NCBI GenBank assembly: GCA_024734495.1
Contig: JALMQS010000085.1
Span: 19,891,636-19,955,635, forward strand
DNA length: 64,000 nt
Source of the DNA: Forficula auricularia
Lineage: Eukaryota; Arthropoda; Insecta; Dermaptera; Forficulidae
Direction of reading: 5' to 3'
A program made the position numbers and the translations under genes. Shown here in pieces: positions 1 to 11,365 of this stretch. The notes below the pieces were generated by a model, which worked only from the letters and a program-made list of their open reading frames with translations, made no database searches and was not told the origin of the DNA. Position 1 is the first letter of the stretch. The number at the start of each line of letters is the position of its first letter.

Positions 1-430
1 TATAGCTTGACACATTAATAATGGAGAAAATTGAAAAATCGAAACTTTTCCTTCTTCAAGGCCCGAAATGAGGGGGTGAAAGTTATAGGCTTAATTAACA
101 TAAACTAAAAATTCAATAAACCTAGAATGCTGAAATTTGGCATACTGGTAAAGCTTGACACATTAATAATGGACAAAATTGAAAAATCGAAACTTTTCCT
201 TCTTCAGGGCCCGAAATGAAGGGGTTAAATTTATAGGATAAATCCAACTTACAAAAAGAAGTGAAATCTCAACAAAAACACTTGTGTAAAAAAAAGGCCA
301 AGTTCGATTAATAAAATCCGTTTGCCAAAAAAAGTAGTGAGATCGAATGTGCTGCCAAGTTCAACATCATCAATTTATTAAATGAGTCGAGAATATATTA
401 GTAACTTCAATTAAAAGGCATGTTTTTCAT
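1..430. repeat. Tail of repeat family R1 (partial copy, uninterrupted)
   Basis: Two diverged units of about 120-150 bases contain the phrase CTTCTTCAGGGCCCGAAATG and a 'tagaatgctgaaatttggcat' type start. They are followed by a unique tail (about 240-420) that recurs almost base for base at 45605-45780. The second copy is interrupted after ATTAGTAACTTCA, and this copy (397-409) preserves the uninterrupted site. No coding frame was seen. The family also occurs at 7140-7530 and 44030-45780. Confidence 0.75.
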
Positions 431-496
431 TTCACATGTCCCTCTATATTTATTATTGATTTCACATTTTTAGTTGAAATTATTTTCATAAAACTT

Positions 497-1825
497 GGCT
501 TTTACGCATTATTATGTATGTCAGGAATTAATAGTTACCATATCATGGGATCTTAATAAGAGGGGAGTGGTGGAGGCCCTATCAAACAATAATAATAATA
601 ATTTAATGCGTAAAAGCCATTATATGAAAAAAAGTTTCAAATAAAAGTTTATTTATCTCGAGGGGGAAACTAAACTACGCTATTGTTTGTAGAACTAAAA
701 CAAGCATTCAAGGGTATTTCAAGGTCAACTTCTGTTTTTTAAATAGAAACCTATATATTTCTTTACGGATCCTTAATCTTCAAAAAAAACTGAACAACTT
801 TTATTAGAACTATTTTTTTATCCAACATCTAATAAACAAATGATTAAATCAATTAGATCTCAAAAAAAAAATAATTATTTTTAACAATTATTCAATTTAA
901 TTATCAAAAAATAATGATCAAATATTTAATTATTAAATAAATAATTTAATAATAATCAATATTTTAATAATTTTTCGACATTGGTCTGTGACATTCCAGT
1001 GTGTATCTCAAGTCTTCTGGATGAATTCCAGTTCCAATTTTGTTATTTTGGCCTGTTGTAGTTTCTTCGTAGCCTTTACACTTTCTGTTTTTTTAACAGA
1101 TTTACAACACGATAAAATGAAGCTTGTGAGGGTGTATCACTGTCAGAAAAATGCTCGGCATCCATTTCACTATGGCAGCCCCATAACACTTCTTCCATAT
1201 TCACCATAAATTATTTTCATTTTAATTCTGTCTTTGACAAAAAAATGCTCCATTTTTATTATGGTAATACAATATAACTATCTACTGACACGAGAAATAA
1301 ACTTTTTTAAGAACAAGAATTTTAAAAAGATCTATTAAGTAGAATATAATCTCTTGAATCTGAGTATAACGAAGTTTAAATATCATTGTAAGCACTTATT
1401 TTCATTGTTATGACTTTTCGGTTTAATAATTATTTATTTAATAATTAATTATTTAATCATTATTATTTGACAATTAAGTTAAATAATTGTTAAAAATAAT
1501 TATTAAGATTATTTTTGAGATCTAATTGATTTAATATTTTGTTTATTTGATGTCGTATAAAAAAATAGTTCTTATGAAAGTTGTTCAGTTTTTTTTGAAG
1601 ATTAAAGATCCGTAAAGAAATATATAGGTTTCCATTTAAAAAACAGAAGTTGACCTTAAAATACCCTTGAAAGCTTGTTCTAGGTCGACAAACAATAGCG
1701 TAGTTTAGTTTCCCCCTCGATATAAATAAACTTTTATTTGAAACTTTTTTTCATATAATGCACTGTTTTTGAGTTATAAGACTGTCTCAATATAAAAAAC
1801 TCACCCGGTATATGTAAAAAAATTC
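497..1825. mobile_element. DNA element with long inverted arms, copy A (left tip altered)
   Basis: Arms of about 330 bases at roughly 620-955 and 1429-1765 are reverse complements of each other. They surround a small coding remnant on the minus strand (1076-1220). The right end reads through 'gagttataagactgtctca' into CTCACCCGGTATA. The left tip is missing and is replaced by a short inverted pair, GGCTTTTACGCATTA at 497 and its complement near 604. Copy B at 28854-29780 has both tips. The family cannot be named from the sequence; it is a foldback-like DNA transposon relic. Confidence 0.65.
1076..1220 (-). pseudogene. Remnant of an arthropod helix-turn-helix ORF (DUF4817-like)
   Basis: Reading the minus strand, one frame gives MKIIYGEYGRSVMG, then a stop. 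A neighbouring frame continues AEHFSDSDTPSQASFYRVVN before a stop. Together these follow the pattern of the DUF4817 helix-turn-helix domain of arthropod transposon-associated proteins (IYGEC..., AERFPDR..HP, F.RVV), recalled from the family and not aligned. It is frameshifted, has internal stops and cannot encode a full protein. The same segment sits in the centre of the related element at 28854-29780 (about 29430-29490, + strand), so it belongs to the element. Confidence in the domain name is moderate to low. Confidence 0.4.
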
Positions 1826-1872
1826 TATTTTTATTTTTTTTGTCTTCATTATAGACTGAGCATAGTGGAGAA

Positions 1873-2037
1873 CGAGGGGTGAACGCCGATTGGAATAAGG
1901 TGTACACTGTCTTTGGAATTATTTGGAATTACTTTGGAATTCATTAGATATTCTATTGTCTTCTATTGTCTTCTACTTGGAAATGAAAGTGGAAGAGGAA
2001 GTGGGTTACATGATTTTAGGTCGCGGTTCACCCCTCG
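1873..2037. mobile_element. MITE-1, complete copy with 8-bp TSD
   Basis: A 165-base non-coding element with ends CGAGGGGTGAAC and its reverse complement GTTCACCCCTCG. It is flanked by the perfect direct repeat GTGGAGAA (1865-1872 and 2038-2045). Inside are repeated 'ttggaattatttggaatt' and 'tctattgtcttctacttgga' phrases, then 'taggtcgcggttcacccctc'. Related copies are at 16213-16383, 20576-20741 (near-perfect 8-bp TSD) and 23341-23560. The 8-bp duplication fits hAT-type or another 8-bp superfamily; no transposase is present. Confidence 0.85.
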
Positions 2038-2149
2038 GTGGAGAATGTCCGCTGACTGTCTCTTTTTATTGTCAAATATAAAACAAAAACAAGACGAATT
2101 ATATTTTATTTCAATTCATTGAATGAAAACCTTTTTGTCTTCGTTATTG

Positions 2150-3460
2150 AAATGAACATCTTTTTCTCACGGGCTTTACTTACCTCGCCAAGTTGGAAGA
2201 AAATATAATTTATAATATTTTATTAAAGAACCACCCTCCTCTGAATTTTGCGCCCATTTGCAATTAATTTTAACCCCCCTTCGATCCATATCACTTTCAC
2301 ATGAAGAGTTATTTCCGTAAGGGCGTATAGGGCGCATATGGGATATTTCGTACAAATCGATCGATGGCTTAGGATTTATGTTGATAATTCTATTCACACA
2401 AAATAACTACATCTCTTTTTAATTATTGGACCTGTTAATAATAACTTGGCGTTTTTGAATGAAAATTTTATAATTTAATTTTTTAAAAGCCCCCCTCCTC
2501 CTCCTCCATTTTGAGCCCATTTAATAATATTTGCTTTTAAATATAAAAATAAATGATTTCTTTGATTTTTGTTAGAAAATTATTGAAGCGAAACTTCTTT
2601 ATCGAAGTATCTGTTTGATTTTTTTTTGTTACAATAAAGGGGAAATGATTCAACAGATGGGAAATATTTTTTTTAAAACCCACTTATAGTTCATGACAAA
2701 TAAAATTTATTAAAATTAGGAAATATAAATAATTTGGCCGTGAATTTCATAATAAATTTTTTAGCCATTATATACAAATAAGGTCTACGGCTAAAGAAGT
2801 TTCACTTCCCCCGTGAACTTATGTGGATGAGGCTCTCACATATTTTATTTTAAATTCTTTTTGAAATTCTTCCCCTCGCCTTTGGGTCCCTATCACTTTC
2901 ACATAGATTCATTTCCGTAAGTTCGTATAGGGTTCATATGTGAAATTTCATACAAATCGATCAAAGGGTCTTGGACTTCTATTAATATTCTATTTTTTGA
3001 ACAAAACGATTTTGGATTCCGAAATAATGACTCTCTTTTTTATTAAGAACCCTTTTATAGTAATTTGATTTTTGGTTTTTTTTAGTTTGAAAATTTTATT
3101 ATTTAAATTATTTAAGACCCCCCCCCTTAATTTTGGGTTTGATTTCAACCAATTCAAATTCAATACAAAAACTAAACGTGAAATTTCGTTTTCATGTTCA
3201 CGCTAGTTTTTGACCTATAGCTTACACAAAATTTGGCAACGTACAAACAAACAGACAATTTGTTAAAATAATTTATATCTCGTAAAATATAATTTTTTCT
3301 ATGTTCATTAAAAAAAAAACTTTTTTGTAGACCATCAATTTTTTTAATCAAAATAGTTAAAGTCGTTTTTGAGATATTTCGAAAAATCCAAAGAAAAAAA
3401 AATTTTTTCTTGCACCATTACAATACTTGATAATAACCCTGTACGGCAAAGTAAAAATAA
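2150..3460. repeat. Degenerate repeats related to the 37-41 kb foldback family
   Basis: Two diverged direct copies of a segment with 'tatcactttcacat' and 'cgtacaaatcgatc' phrases lie at about 2280-2400 and 2890-2990. They are followed by a stretch (about 3170-3460) containing 'tatctcgtaaaatataat' and 'gagatatttcgaaaaa' and ending near 'tgtacggcaaagtaaa'. The same string of phrases occurs at 7540-8110, 37840-38205 and, inverted, 40318-40680. Poly-C tracts (around 2275, 2490, 3118) sit at matching positions. Open frames here are short and not convincing. From 3461 to 4175 nothing is recognised. Confidence 0.55.
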
Positions 3461-4175
3461 ATAAATAAATAAAATAACGAAATACCTAAATGAGTTTTTG
3501 AAAAAAAAAATATTTTTTGAATTTTAATGATTCTATTATCGCGATGTTGTTCATTAATCCAAGCCAATCTTTAGCTTGTCTCTTTAAAAGAAATATTAAT
3601 AAAATTTCACGAAAATAATAAATATAATAAGCGAAATACACCATTGCTGAACTCTAAAAATAAATCCCATATTATTCAATAAATTCATTATATTATAAAT
3701 TATAATGTATAACTTTTGTTTTATTTTGATCCAAATAAAATAAAATCATTCAACAACAACGGAGTCACCTGTCCACAAAAGACTCCAATTTCAAAATCTA
3801 AAATAATTATTATTTATAAGAATAAATCAAAGAGGACACCAGAAATTCGACAACAAATTTGCTTATACCTATAATTCAAATTATTAATATTGTGATTTTT
3901 TTTATTGAAGTGTACCTATTTAGTGGGTTGAAGGAGTTATATAAGCCAAAATATGGATGCATCGGGTACAATAAAATTCCCATGCTAAAACGTTTCGGTC
4001 TAAATTTTCTTGGGCTCACTTCAGTTATTGGGATTACACTATGCACATGTGATTGAAGCTAGTTTTGTCAACAATAAGAAATTTAACATGTAGTTTGTGT
4101 CGTGTTGTGCCCAAGATTCAGAGATGCATCATGATGATTATTGTACACGGTGCATCCCTACTTTGGCTAATATAA

Positions 4176-4333
4176 CCCAACTAGCAAAATAGCTGTATAA
4201 TTTTAGGTTATACAACTGTTATGTTGTGTTGCTGTTGTATAAGTGCTCCTCAGTTATTAATAACACTTATAAAACATCAACACAGCATAAAAGTTATATA
4301 ACCTAAAATTATACAGCTATTTTGCTAGTAGGG
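4176..4333. mobile_element. Palindromic MITE-2, copy 1
   Basis: A 158-base element that is almost one long inverted repeat. It begins CCCAACTAGCAAAATAGCTG and ends with the near complement, ending GCTAGTAGGG. Flanking bases are TAA on both sides, a possible 3-bp TSD as in PIF/Harbinger MITEs. A second copy is at 41139-41296. It lies just upstream of exon 1 and could form a hairpin in the pre-mRNA. Confidence 0.75.
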
Positions 4334-4403
4334 TAACTCCTTGAATCCACTGAATATCATCAGGTGTACCTATTTATTTATTTATTTTTTTAAACGCTTT
4401 CAG

Positions 4404-4730
4404 TGGAGTCGCAGAAAGATTTCCATACGAAAAGAGCCTCGCACTTGACGACAACCACCACGACAACGACGACCACCACGGTGGCTCCTCCACCACCTCC
4501 TCCACCTCCACCCCCATCGCCAACCCATCCTCCACCCACGCTTTGGGTGCCCATGCCTCCTATCATTCCTCCAGTCCCTACACCCCCGCCTCCGTACAAC
4601 CCGATAACCACTGCTATGATCCATCTGGAAGTAGGAACTGGCGCTGGAAACGGAAATCCTCAAGCGCTCCCTACAGAGCCTTCGATACCAACAACGCCAG
4701 CTCCGCCACCTACCACCACGTTACCGCCTC
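4404..4730 (+). CDS. Gfrl-like gene, exon (Thr/Pro-rich linker)
   Basis: First visible coding exon. It is preceded by a pyrimidine-containing acceptor ending in CAG and followed by a GTGAGT donor. The frame begins with the last two bases of a split codon and ends after the first base of the next (phase 1). It encodes a low-complexity linker: a Thr run, then about ten prolines, then PTPPPPYNP, a Gly/Asn patch and a second Thr/Pro stretch. There are no cysteines and no domain. Such mucin-like linkers commonly separate domains of secreted or membrane-anchored receptors and may be O-glycosylated (inference). The opposite strand also carries open frames, but those are shadows of the repetitive codons. 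Earlier exons are not in the window. Confidence 0.7.
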
Positions 4731-5022
4731 GTGAGTACTGCTACATTGCATATGCATAGTTTTTAAATTGCACTTTTTCCTTGAATAACTGACCTGGAGA
4801 ATTGCTTCTATTTGCTTTTCAAGATTCATTAATGAAGATTTAATTATCAAATGAATAGTAAATATATAAAAGATTTTAATTATCGTTAAGTCCGCTGCAC
4901 ATGAGGCTTTTTCCTCTACCTGTTGATGGGATGGGAGCTCTCTGTTTGCAATTCGGATGCCTGTCGGGATCGAAATGACATCACTGCTGGATGTCTTTCT
5001 GGCTAGCTTGCTTGATTTAAAA

Positions 5023-6170
5023 CAGGGCTGTCCAACCCGTGGCCCACTGGCCGCATGCGGCCCAGCACTACATGAGTGTGGCCCAACATAAAATCATAAA
5101 CTTCCTTAAAACATTGAGATTTATATGTAGAAATATATTTATTCGCTTTTTCGAAATATGGATGTACATTTGTACAATACATGAAGCTTTTTTCAAGAAT
5201 AAAATTCACGAAAAGCAAAATTATAAGCTCAACTATATAAGATAATAAAAATAATGAAGTTTCGAATATTTAAAAATTATTCTTTATCTCATGTTTTCAT
5301 TTTATAAAATATTTATTATTTCACTAATTTATATGCTACGACACTAAGCAAGTCTATAGTCATTTTAGAACAAGGAGACAAGGAATTGGGGTTTTCTAGA
5401 ACAATCACAATTAATTGATAATTTCTCTCGGGGACTAAAACTTGTCAGGACTTGTCTTTTAGATCTTTGCACGTTTTTACATGTCAATAGATAATGGATA
5501 GTCAGGGATTATTATATCCGTGTCATTTTTAAAAAATAAATTATCCTTCCTCATATCCTTCTTATATCCCATTCGATTTAAACCAGAGCTGTCGAACCTG
5601 TAGCCCAATATAAATTCCTTAAAACCTCGAGATCTATATGTAGATACTGGAAACACACAACAATTTTGCCTGATAATTTTTTTTCTCTCTAAAATATTAT
5701 AAGAATTCTGACTGACTGTGAAAGTTTTCGAAAAATAAAAGTTGTAATTTATATTTTGAATATGGAACTAGATTTCAAGATTTCAGAAAAAGTAATCATC
5801 ATTTTGGTCTATTTTCAACTCCATTTTCATTAGAAATAAATGTTCTACTTGCAAACTTTCTGATTCAATGTTCTAGAATCTAGAACAACAGTTAGATACC
5901 GATTTGAAAGAAAAATTGAATATTGTCTCTTTATTAGAATTTTATATTAATTATCTAGCCAGAAAAAAAGCTAAACAAAGCTATTTTCAGGTATAAAATT
6001 TACGAGAAGTAAAATTAGAAACTCAATATGATAAAGTTCTTATTTCTACATTATTAACCATCTTTTTTGAATAACAAATATCAATAGAATTATAATATTC
6101 TATCCTCGGTCCGAGACAATTTTTTTTCTTCAAATGTGGCTTGCCTAAGCCAAAAAGTTGGACACCCCTG
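5023..6170. mobile_element. Non-autonomous hAT element with 8-bp TSD
   Basis: Left end CAGGGCTGTCCAACC, right end AGTTGGACACCCCTG (imperfect inverted ends), flanked by the perfect direct repeat ATTTAAAA (5015-5022 and 6171-6178). The 'gtggcccactggccgcatgcggccc' subterminal phrase is characteristic of animal hAT MITEs. At about 5583 a second diverged copy of the left end starts ('gagctgtcgaacctgtagccc', then 'ttccttaaaacctcgaga'), so the element is internally duplicated or one copy sits in another. No transposase is present. An isolated right end of the family is at 43094-43126. Confidence 0.85.
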
Positions 6171-7139
6171 ATTTAAAAGATAAGACATGTTCTATTTTCC
6201 GACTTGATCCTGAGAAGCCATCTGCTAGCAGCAAACAGACAAAAAATTATTAAAACAATCCTCGACTGCAGTGGCCTTTAGGAAAGTTTTGGTTAAAACA
6301 TCTATAAAGGGAAATCAATGAATCAAGCTGAGGACAACCTCAGTAATTTCCCTTTATGAATTTACAACTCTGCTACTCTCGGCAAAATATTTTCAATGAA
6401 CCCATCTAGATTAGAAATTGTTTAATAAAATATTCCAATCAGAATGCACGAAACTTTTAGTTCAACACAAAAGCTCTCAGTTAATTTTAACAAAGGACTT
6501 CTCACTCCCTTAAAAATGACTCCACAATTTAGTGTCAAAATATTGTAGATTCTATTAAGAATATATCATTAAAAAATGTTTAATCTAGATGGTTTGAGCC
6601 AAAACTTTTCTACAGATAAACAAATTAACCGACAAATGAAAAAATTTTCTTAAACTTTGATTTGATCTAGATTCGTATAGATTCCTGTTTTTGGAATATT
6701 TACAATTTCCTTTTTTAGAATTCTTGTATAGTTTCTAAAAAGATAATAATTACCTTCTTGGCTTTTGAACCTAGAGTCGAACCTGGATAAGTGAGATTAT
6801 ATCTGGCTCTCTCACTTCTTGAGTTGTTCTAATTACAGAAGTTGTCACTTAAACAATAAACAGGTTCCATGATAGTCCTATTTATATAAGTTTTTTTTCT
6901 TTTATAATCAAGGAATAATTATTTTTAAAAAATAATCATTTTTATCTATAGACAAAACATATTAATGAAATCATATAAGTCGTCCACAAGCCAATATGAT
7001 CAAGTCCACTATTTAAAATTTTCTCTTTTTAACCTTGTTTGTTGGGTGTTCCTCACTACGCCCATGCCATACATTATATTGTTTGTAATACCAGCTGGGA
7101 AAAACATTTGAGAGAGAAAATAATACGTAATTATATTTA

Positions 7140-7530
7140 GGTAAAATTGAATCTGGGGGCACAGGCGCAGTGCCCCAGCCAATTTCGATTCGAGCGGCCA
7201 GACTACACTTTACAGGAAGCAACTCGTGCCATTTTGACGCCTTTGTAACTTAGCACTGGAAACCTGTATATGGATGAATATTCTTTCATATTCCTATTGC
7301 TTATACAGTCGAAGTAGAAGAAGCCATAGATAGGCGTTTTCGTCACTCACTCACTCAGTGACTAATCAAAATTCTAGAGTATGTTAAAATTCATAGAATG
7401 CTGAAATTTCGCATACTATTAGAGCTTGGCATATTAATAAAAGAGGAAATTGAAAAACCGAAACTTGTCCTTCTTCAGAGCCTGAAATGAAGGGATGAAA
7501 TTTATAGGATAAATTAACATAATATACTGA
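7140..7530. repeat. R1 repeat family, head fragment
   Basis: Starts with 'ctgggggcacaggcgcagtg' and 'gactacactttacaggaagc', runs through 'gttttcgtcactcactcact' and one R1 unit with the 'cttcttcag' motif. The same order is found at 44030-44400. No coding capacity was recognised; minus-strand frames over it are short and carry no domain. Confidence 0.6.
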
Positions 7531-8101
7531 AAATATAATAACTTTTTGGTCACTCTCAATTTCACATAGTAAGTCATTTTCATAAGGTCGTATAGGGTGC
7601 ATATCAGAAATCTCGTACAAATCGATCCAAGGGTCTAAGACGTATGTTCATAAATTTTGACCCCCCCCCTCCAACTCCAACGTTTGGCCCCGGATAAAAA
7701 CACTAATTCTCTTTTTTTATTATAGGTTAATTTTACAGTAAATTTAAATTTTCGTGGTTTTTAAGTTTGAAAATTTTATAATTTTATATAATATAACCCC
7801 ACTCCCCCCCTTAATTTTTAGTTCGATTTCAACCAAAATCTAATCAGCTTTTATTATGAATGCACACAAACTACATGTGAAATTTCGTTTTGATATTCAC
7901 ACTAAGTTTTGAGCTAGAGCGCACACAAAATTTGATAACGTACTAGCGTAGATACTAACAGACATTTTGACAAAATCATTATTATCTCGTAAAATATAAT
8001 CTTTTCCATGTTTAGTCATTCGGGAATTTTTGTAGAGCGAAACGCCTTGGTTACAGCTGTTTTTGAGATATTTCGAAAAAAACGAAGGAAAAAACTTTTT
8101 T

Positions 8102-8302
8102 CATGCACGACGTCTGATTATGTTTTGCAGATCCAAGTGCAACAAAATTGATCTCGACTGATGTTGTTGCTACACGCAAAACGTTTTCTAAATGAACATC
8201 AGTAATTCGTGTTCTCATTTGGGATTTAATGTGCTTCATATAAAGCTTGTGAAAAAAATCATATATATATTCTAGTCCGATTTTCAGCGCCTGACAACGC
8301 AA
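8102..8302 (-). pseudogene. hAT transposase C-terminal scrap
   Basis: The minus-strand frame reads MRTRITDVHLENVLRVATTS followed by VEINFVAL and a Lys/His-rich end. This matches the pattern 'RLTDEHLE..LRLATS..EP....L' at the C-terminus of ZMYM/ZBED-like domesticated and transposon-encoded hAT proteins (recalled, not aligned). Only the last 60 or so residues are recognisable; the upstream sequence runs into non-coding DNA. It lies inside an intron on the opposite strand to the host gene. Confidence 0.45.
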
Positions 8303-9794
8303 CCCGCAATGCAGGGCGTTTTATTTGAATGCATGCAGGCGCGGCGCTGAATTACTTCATACAAAGGCTTGATCAATTATTTCAAAAACACACCTACATG
8401 TCTTTCTGTATCTTTTAGCCAGTCATGAAACCAAACAAAAATGGAAGAAAATGTTGAAACTTTTTCAAGATTCCTTATGCACACCATTTAGAGTGTCGTC
8501 TTAATAATAATAAACTTATATAAATATAAAAAACTATTCCTCTTAAATTCTAGCCTTATCTCTATAAGAGTTCAGCGCCCCTTAATTCTCTCCCTTTGAC
8601 GGTCCTGTGTCAATTCTGGGCTTATGTCGCATAAGTGTTTCCAAATAGCAAAACCATCAACAGAGATGTTTGTAAAACGCAGGATATTTATCCTTGTCCA
8701 AATACGTTTTATAGAACTCTTCCAAACCAACTTGATGGAATTTCTCCTTTAACTGTGTATCACATCACATTTCACAATGTTCTATTTGTAATCTTCCTGG
8801 TAATAAATTCACGTCTACCACGAAAGGGGTTGCAAATGCTCAAAAAAACACATGAGGTTTTTTAAAATCCTGAAATCGATTTTCAAATTCGAGGTTTAAG
8901 TCAGATTCAAAGAAGCGTATTTATCCACCGACTCCTGTTTGACGTCTGATTGCATTGACAATGTAGGAATTTTTTTTCCTCCACTGTTGTTCCCAAAGGC
9001 CTAGTTTCAACGTTTTTTTTTAATAATCCGTACTTTTATCAAATATCTTGACCTTTTCATAATCCGATTGAAATTAAGGGAGAATAGTAAATTAGTCGTT
9101 ACGTAAATTAACAATTTTTTGATTATTATTATATTTCGGATATAATGCCATAAGTTTCGGAGCTTTGAACTTTTAAAATTAAGATATCGATGGCTAGAAG
9201 AAGAATCATCTTCCTTTAAATGAAATTAGTGAATCGGGAGTATCTATTACGTCTAAGCCTTTTTTGGATTTTTTCCGGTTTTCTCATAATGGCTTGGAGG
9301 AAACTCAAATTGAAGTAATTTGAAAGAGCAAAATTGCTATGATGATTTCAAATAAGAAATAAACTAATATGAAAGTCCACACCAGTTGATTTTTTTTTAA
9401 TTCCAGTGAACATTTTCAAATGGAAGAAATAAGTTTCTAAGCCGATATCTGACATCACGGTTTTAGTTTTTACTTCGACTTCACTTTTTTATTTTTTAAG
9501 ATTTTTGCAAACAAATTATAGGTATTCAATATATTTTTATGAAACTATCGATTAGTATATATTAATTTAATTTTGTTAAAGGAGAATGGTGTAGGTACTT
9601 GGTGAAATATATGTATTTAAATAAAGTAAAGAAGATTAAAAAAATTTTTAAAAAATCATAAATATAAAATTCTATTCCATTTTTGTGAAACCTACTTAGA
9701 AATAAAAATTTGAGCATCTTCTTTTTGAAAATAGATGGAATGTTTTTCAAAAAATCAGCTCGGGTTTAGATTTACAAATCTATTTTAAAAGAGA

Positions 9795-10016
9795 AAGAAT
9801 TTAATTTTTAGGAAAAATTCTAAGATTTTGGTAGAAATATTATTAAATTGCGATATCAGAGAGGATTCGTCCCCCCAGGAGTCGAACCTGAGAACTAACA
9901 TGCTTTCCGGGCAATCAGCTCACACCCTCGAGACAAAAAGATGAATCCCCTCTGATATCGCAATTTAATAGTATTTCTACTAAAATCTTAGAATTTTTCC
10001 TAATAATTGAATTCCT
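9795..10016. mobile_element. Foldback element with tRNA-like (B-box) core, copy 1
   Basis: Inverted arms of about 60 bases at 9795-9860 and 9953-10016 ('aggaaaaattctaagatttt' on the left) enclose a core that begins TATCAGAG and ends CTCTGATA. On the minus strand the core contains GGTTCGACTCC, a perfect Pol III B-box, and upstream 'tgagctgattgcccgg', a degenerate A-box-like segment. The core is related to that at 33669-33773, but the arms are unrelated. It is not a functional tRNA gene: no acceptor stem could be built. Confidence 0.6.
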
Positions 10017-11300
10017 ATTTTGAATTTTATATTTTTGAATTTTATATTTTTGAATTTTTTAAAATTTTCTTTACTTTATTTAGTATTAATTTAAATTGTT
10101 ATGCACAATTATGCACAAACTTCCTATTCTAAAAAACTTTGATAATTTTTTTTTCTTTTTGAAGTGGGGTTTTATTTATTTACAAGGTGTAGTTAAGTAT
10201 TTAACGTTCTTTATTCATTAATTATTTTTTTAAAACAACCCCATTTTCAATTAACTTGGGCAACAATGAAATATTTTAATTTTTCGATTAACTTGAATTT
10301 GATATGAAAGATATTTCGAGACCCTTAACTACGGACTGGAGCAATAAGAATTCAAAAGCCAGGAATACGGTAATGTTTCGACATATGTGGTTCATTTTGT
10401 TCATTTACTTGCACTTTCAGCTCTCTTTCAGATTTCGTTGGTGTTAAGCATCATCTATAGGGAATGCTTAAGTCATTCAGTGATTTCGAGTCTCCGAAGC
10501 TTCACCAAGGGTGTCTAACCCTGGAAATAACTCAAGAAGAGTTCTTCTTCTCCCCCTTTATTCATCCCTCACAAGCAAATTATAACGAAGGTTCTGAGGC
10601 GTGACGTGTCGAAAAGAGGAGGTCGATGGCCAAGCGAAATGCCAAATCAGGGCCGAACAAATCGAGACATTTACACGAATAAGGCTTGGTGTGGCTTTTA
10701 AAAATAATTCATGAAAAGATTTTAAAATAAACAAAGGGCAACAAATGTTTTGTGTCAATGAAGATAAAAATGAATCCAAATACAAATACGCTTTATAATA
10801 AATATCTTAATTTCATAAAAAAAAAATATATATACCTATATATAATATATATTATATATAGCAAAGCTAATATTAAATGAGCTTAGATTGGTGAATTGTC
10901 GTCTGGAAATGCTTAGGTAAGAAAAACAAAATTATATTTTTATTTTGGTATCTTTTCTTTCGAGATTGCCACATAACAAAACCAAACCTTGAACGTTTGC
11001 AAAATTGGACTCTTTTTGGACGGCCAACCCTCCTCTTGGGCGCGTCACTGGCAAGACGTTTTTTCTCTGTTTTTGACTCTCTAAAATTCTTCATTCCCTC
11101 CGACGGAAATATATACGTTTTTCTCAACTTTTTATATGAATTAATAACATTTCCACATAATTAACGTCTTGCCACACTATAATAACATACATGTTTTTAA
11201 CTCCAATTTTGTAATCATTACCTTAAGAACAGATATTTTTTTTCTAAAAGAATATCAGCAATTTCCGTGAGTCCGAGCCCTAAGGCTATCTTTTTTACAG

Positions 11301-11365
11301 GCTATTGCGTTGTTCAACGACCCAGACAATCCGACCAAAAAATCGCCGAGGGAAAAGGAAAACGG
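11301..11365 (+). CDS. Gfrl-like gene, 65-nt micro-exon
   Basis: The exon lies between a TTTTTTACAG acceptor and a GTGAGT donor and has no long open frame of its own. It is supported by phase: it takes the single base left by the previous exon, contributes 22 codons (including the split one) and ends in phase 0, exactly as the next exon requires. The joined reading is RYCVVQRPRQSDQKIAEGKG then KR. It is basic, carries one Cys and leads directly into the Cys-rich module of the next exon. No other pairing of nearby splice sites restores the frame. Confidence 0.7.

Larger units (their letters stand above)
4731..11300 (+). other. Intron (6.6 kb) of the Gfrl-like gene
   Basis: Begins GTGAGT and ends in a T-rich tract plus ACAG. 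It contains a hAT element (5023-6170), R1 repeat pieces (7140-7530), relatives of the 2-3 kb repeats (7540-8110), a hAT transposase scrap (8102-8302) and a tRNA-core foldback (9795-10016). A segment at about 6304-6390 carries the short family with 'aggacaacctc' and 'actctgctactctcggcaaa' also seen near 13800, 21700, 22290, 32110 and 36490. The stretch 8303-9560 and the AT-rich stretch 10090-11290 hold nothing recognised. Confidence 0.65.

Noticed and set aside
3859..4056. 65-codon hydrophobic frame that could be a signal-peptide exon of the Gfrl-like gene
   Set aside because: No donor in a phase that fits exon 4404-4730 was found and no Cys-rich continuation is present.
4390..4663. Two minus-strand frames rich in Gly, Val and Arg
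   Set aside because: They are shadows of the Thr/Pro codon repeats of the + strand exon, without splice support.
10873..11127. Minus-strand frame with an AT-hook-like RRVGRPKR
   Set aside because: The motif is short and by chance plausible. There is no domain context, no splice sites and no codon bias, so it is not called as a gene.
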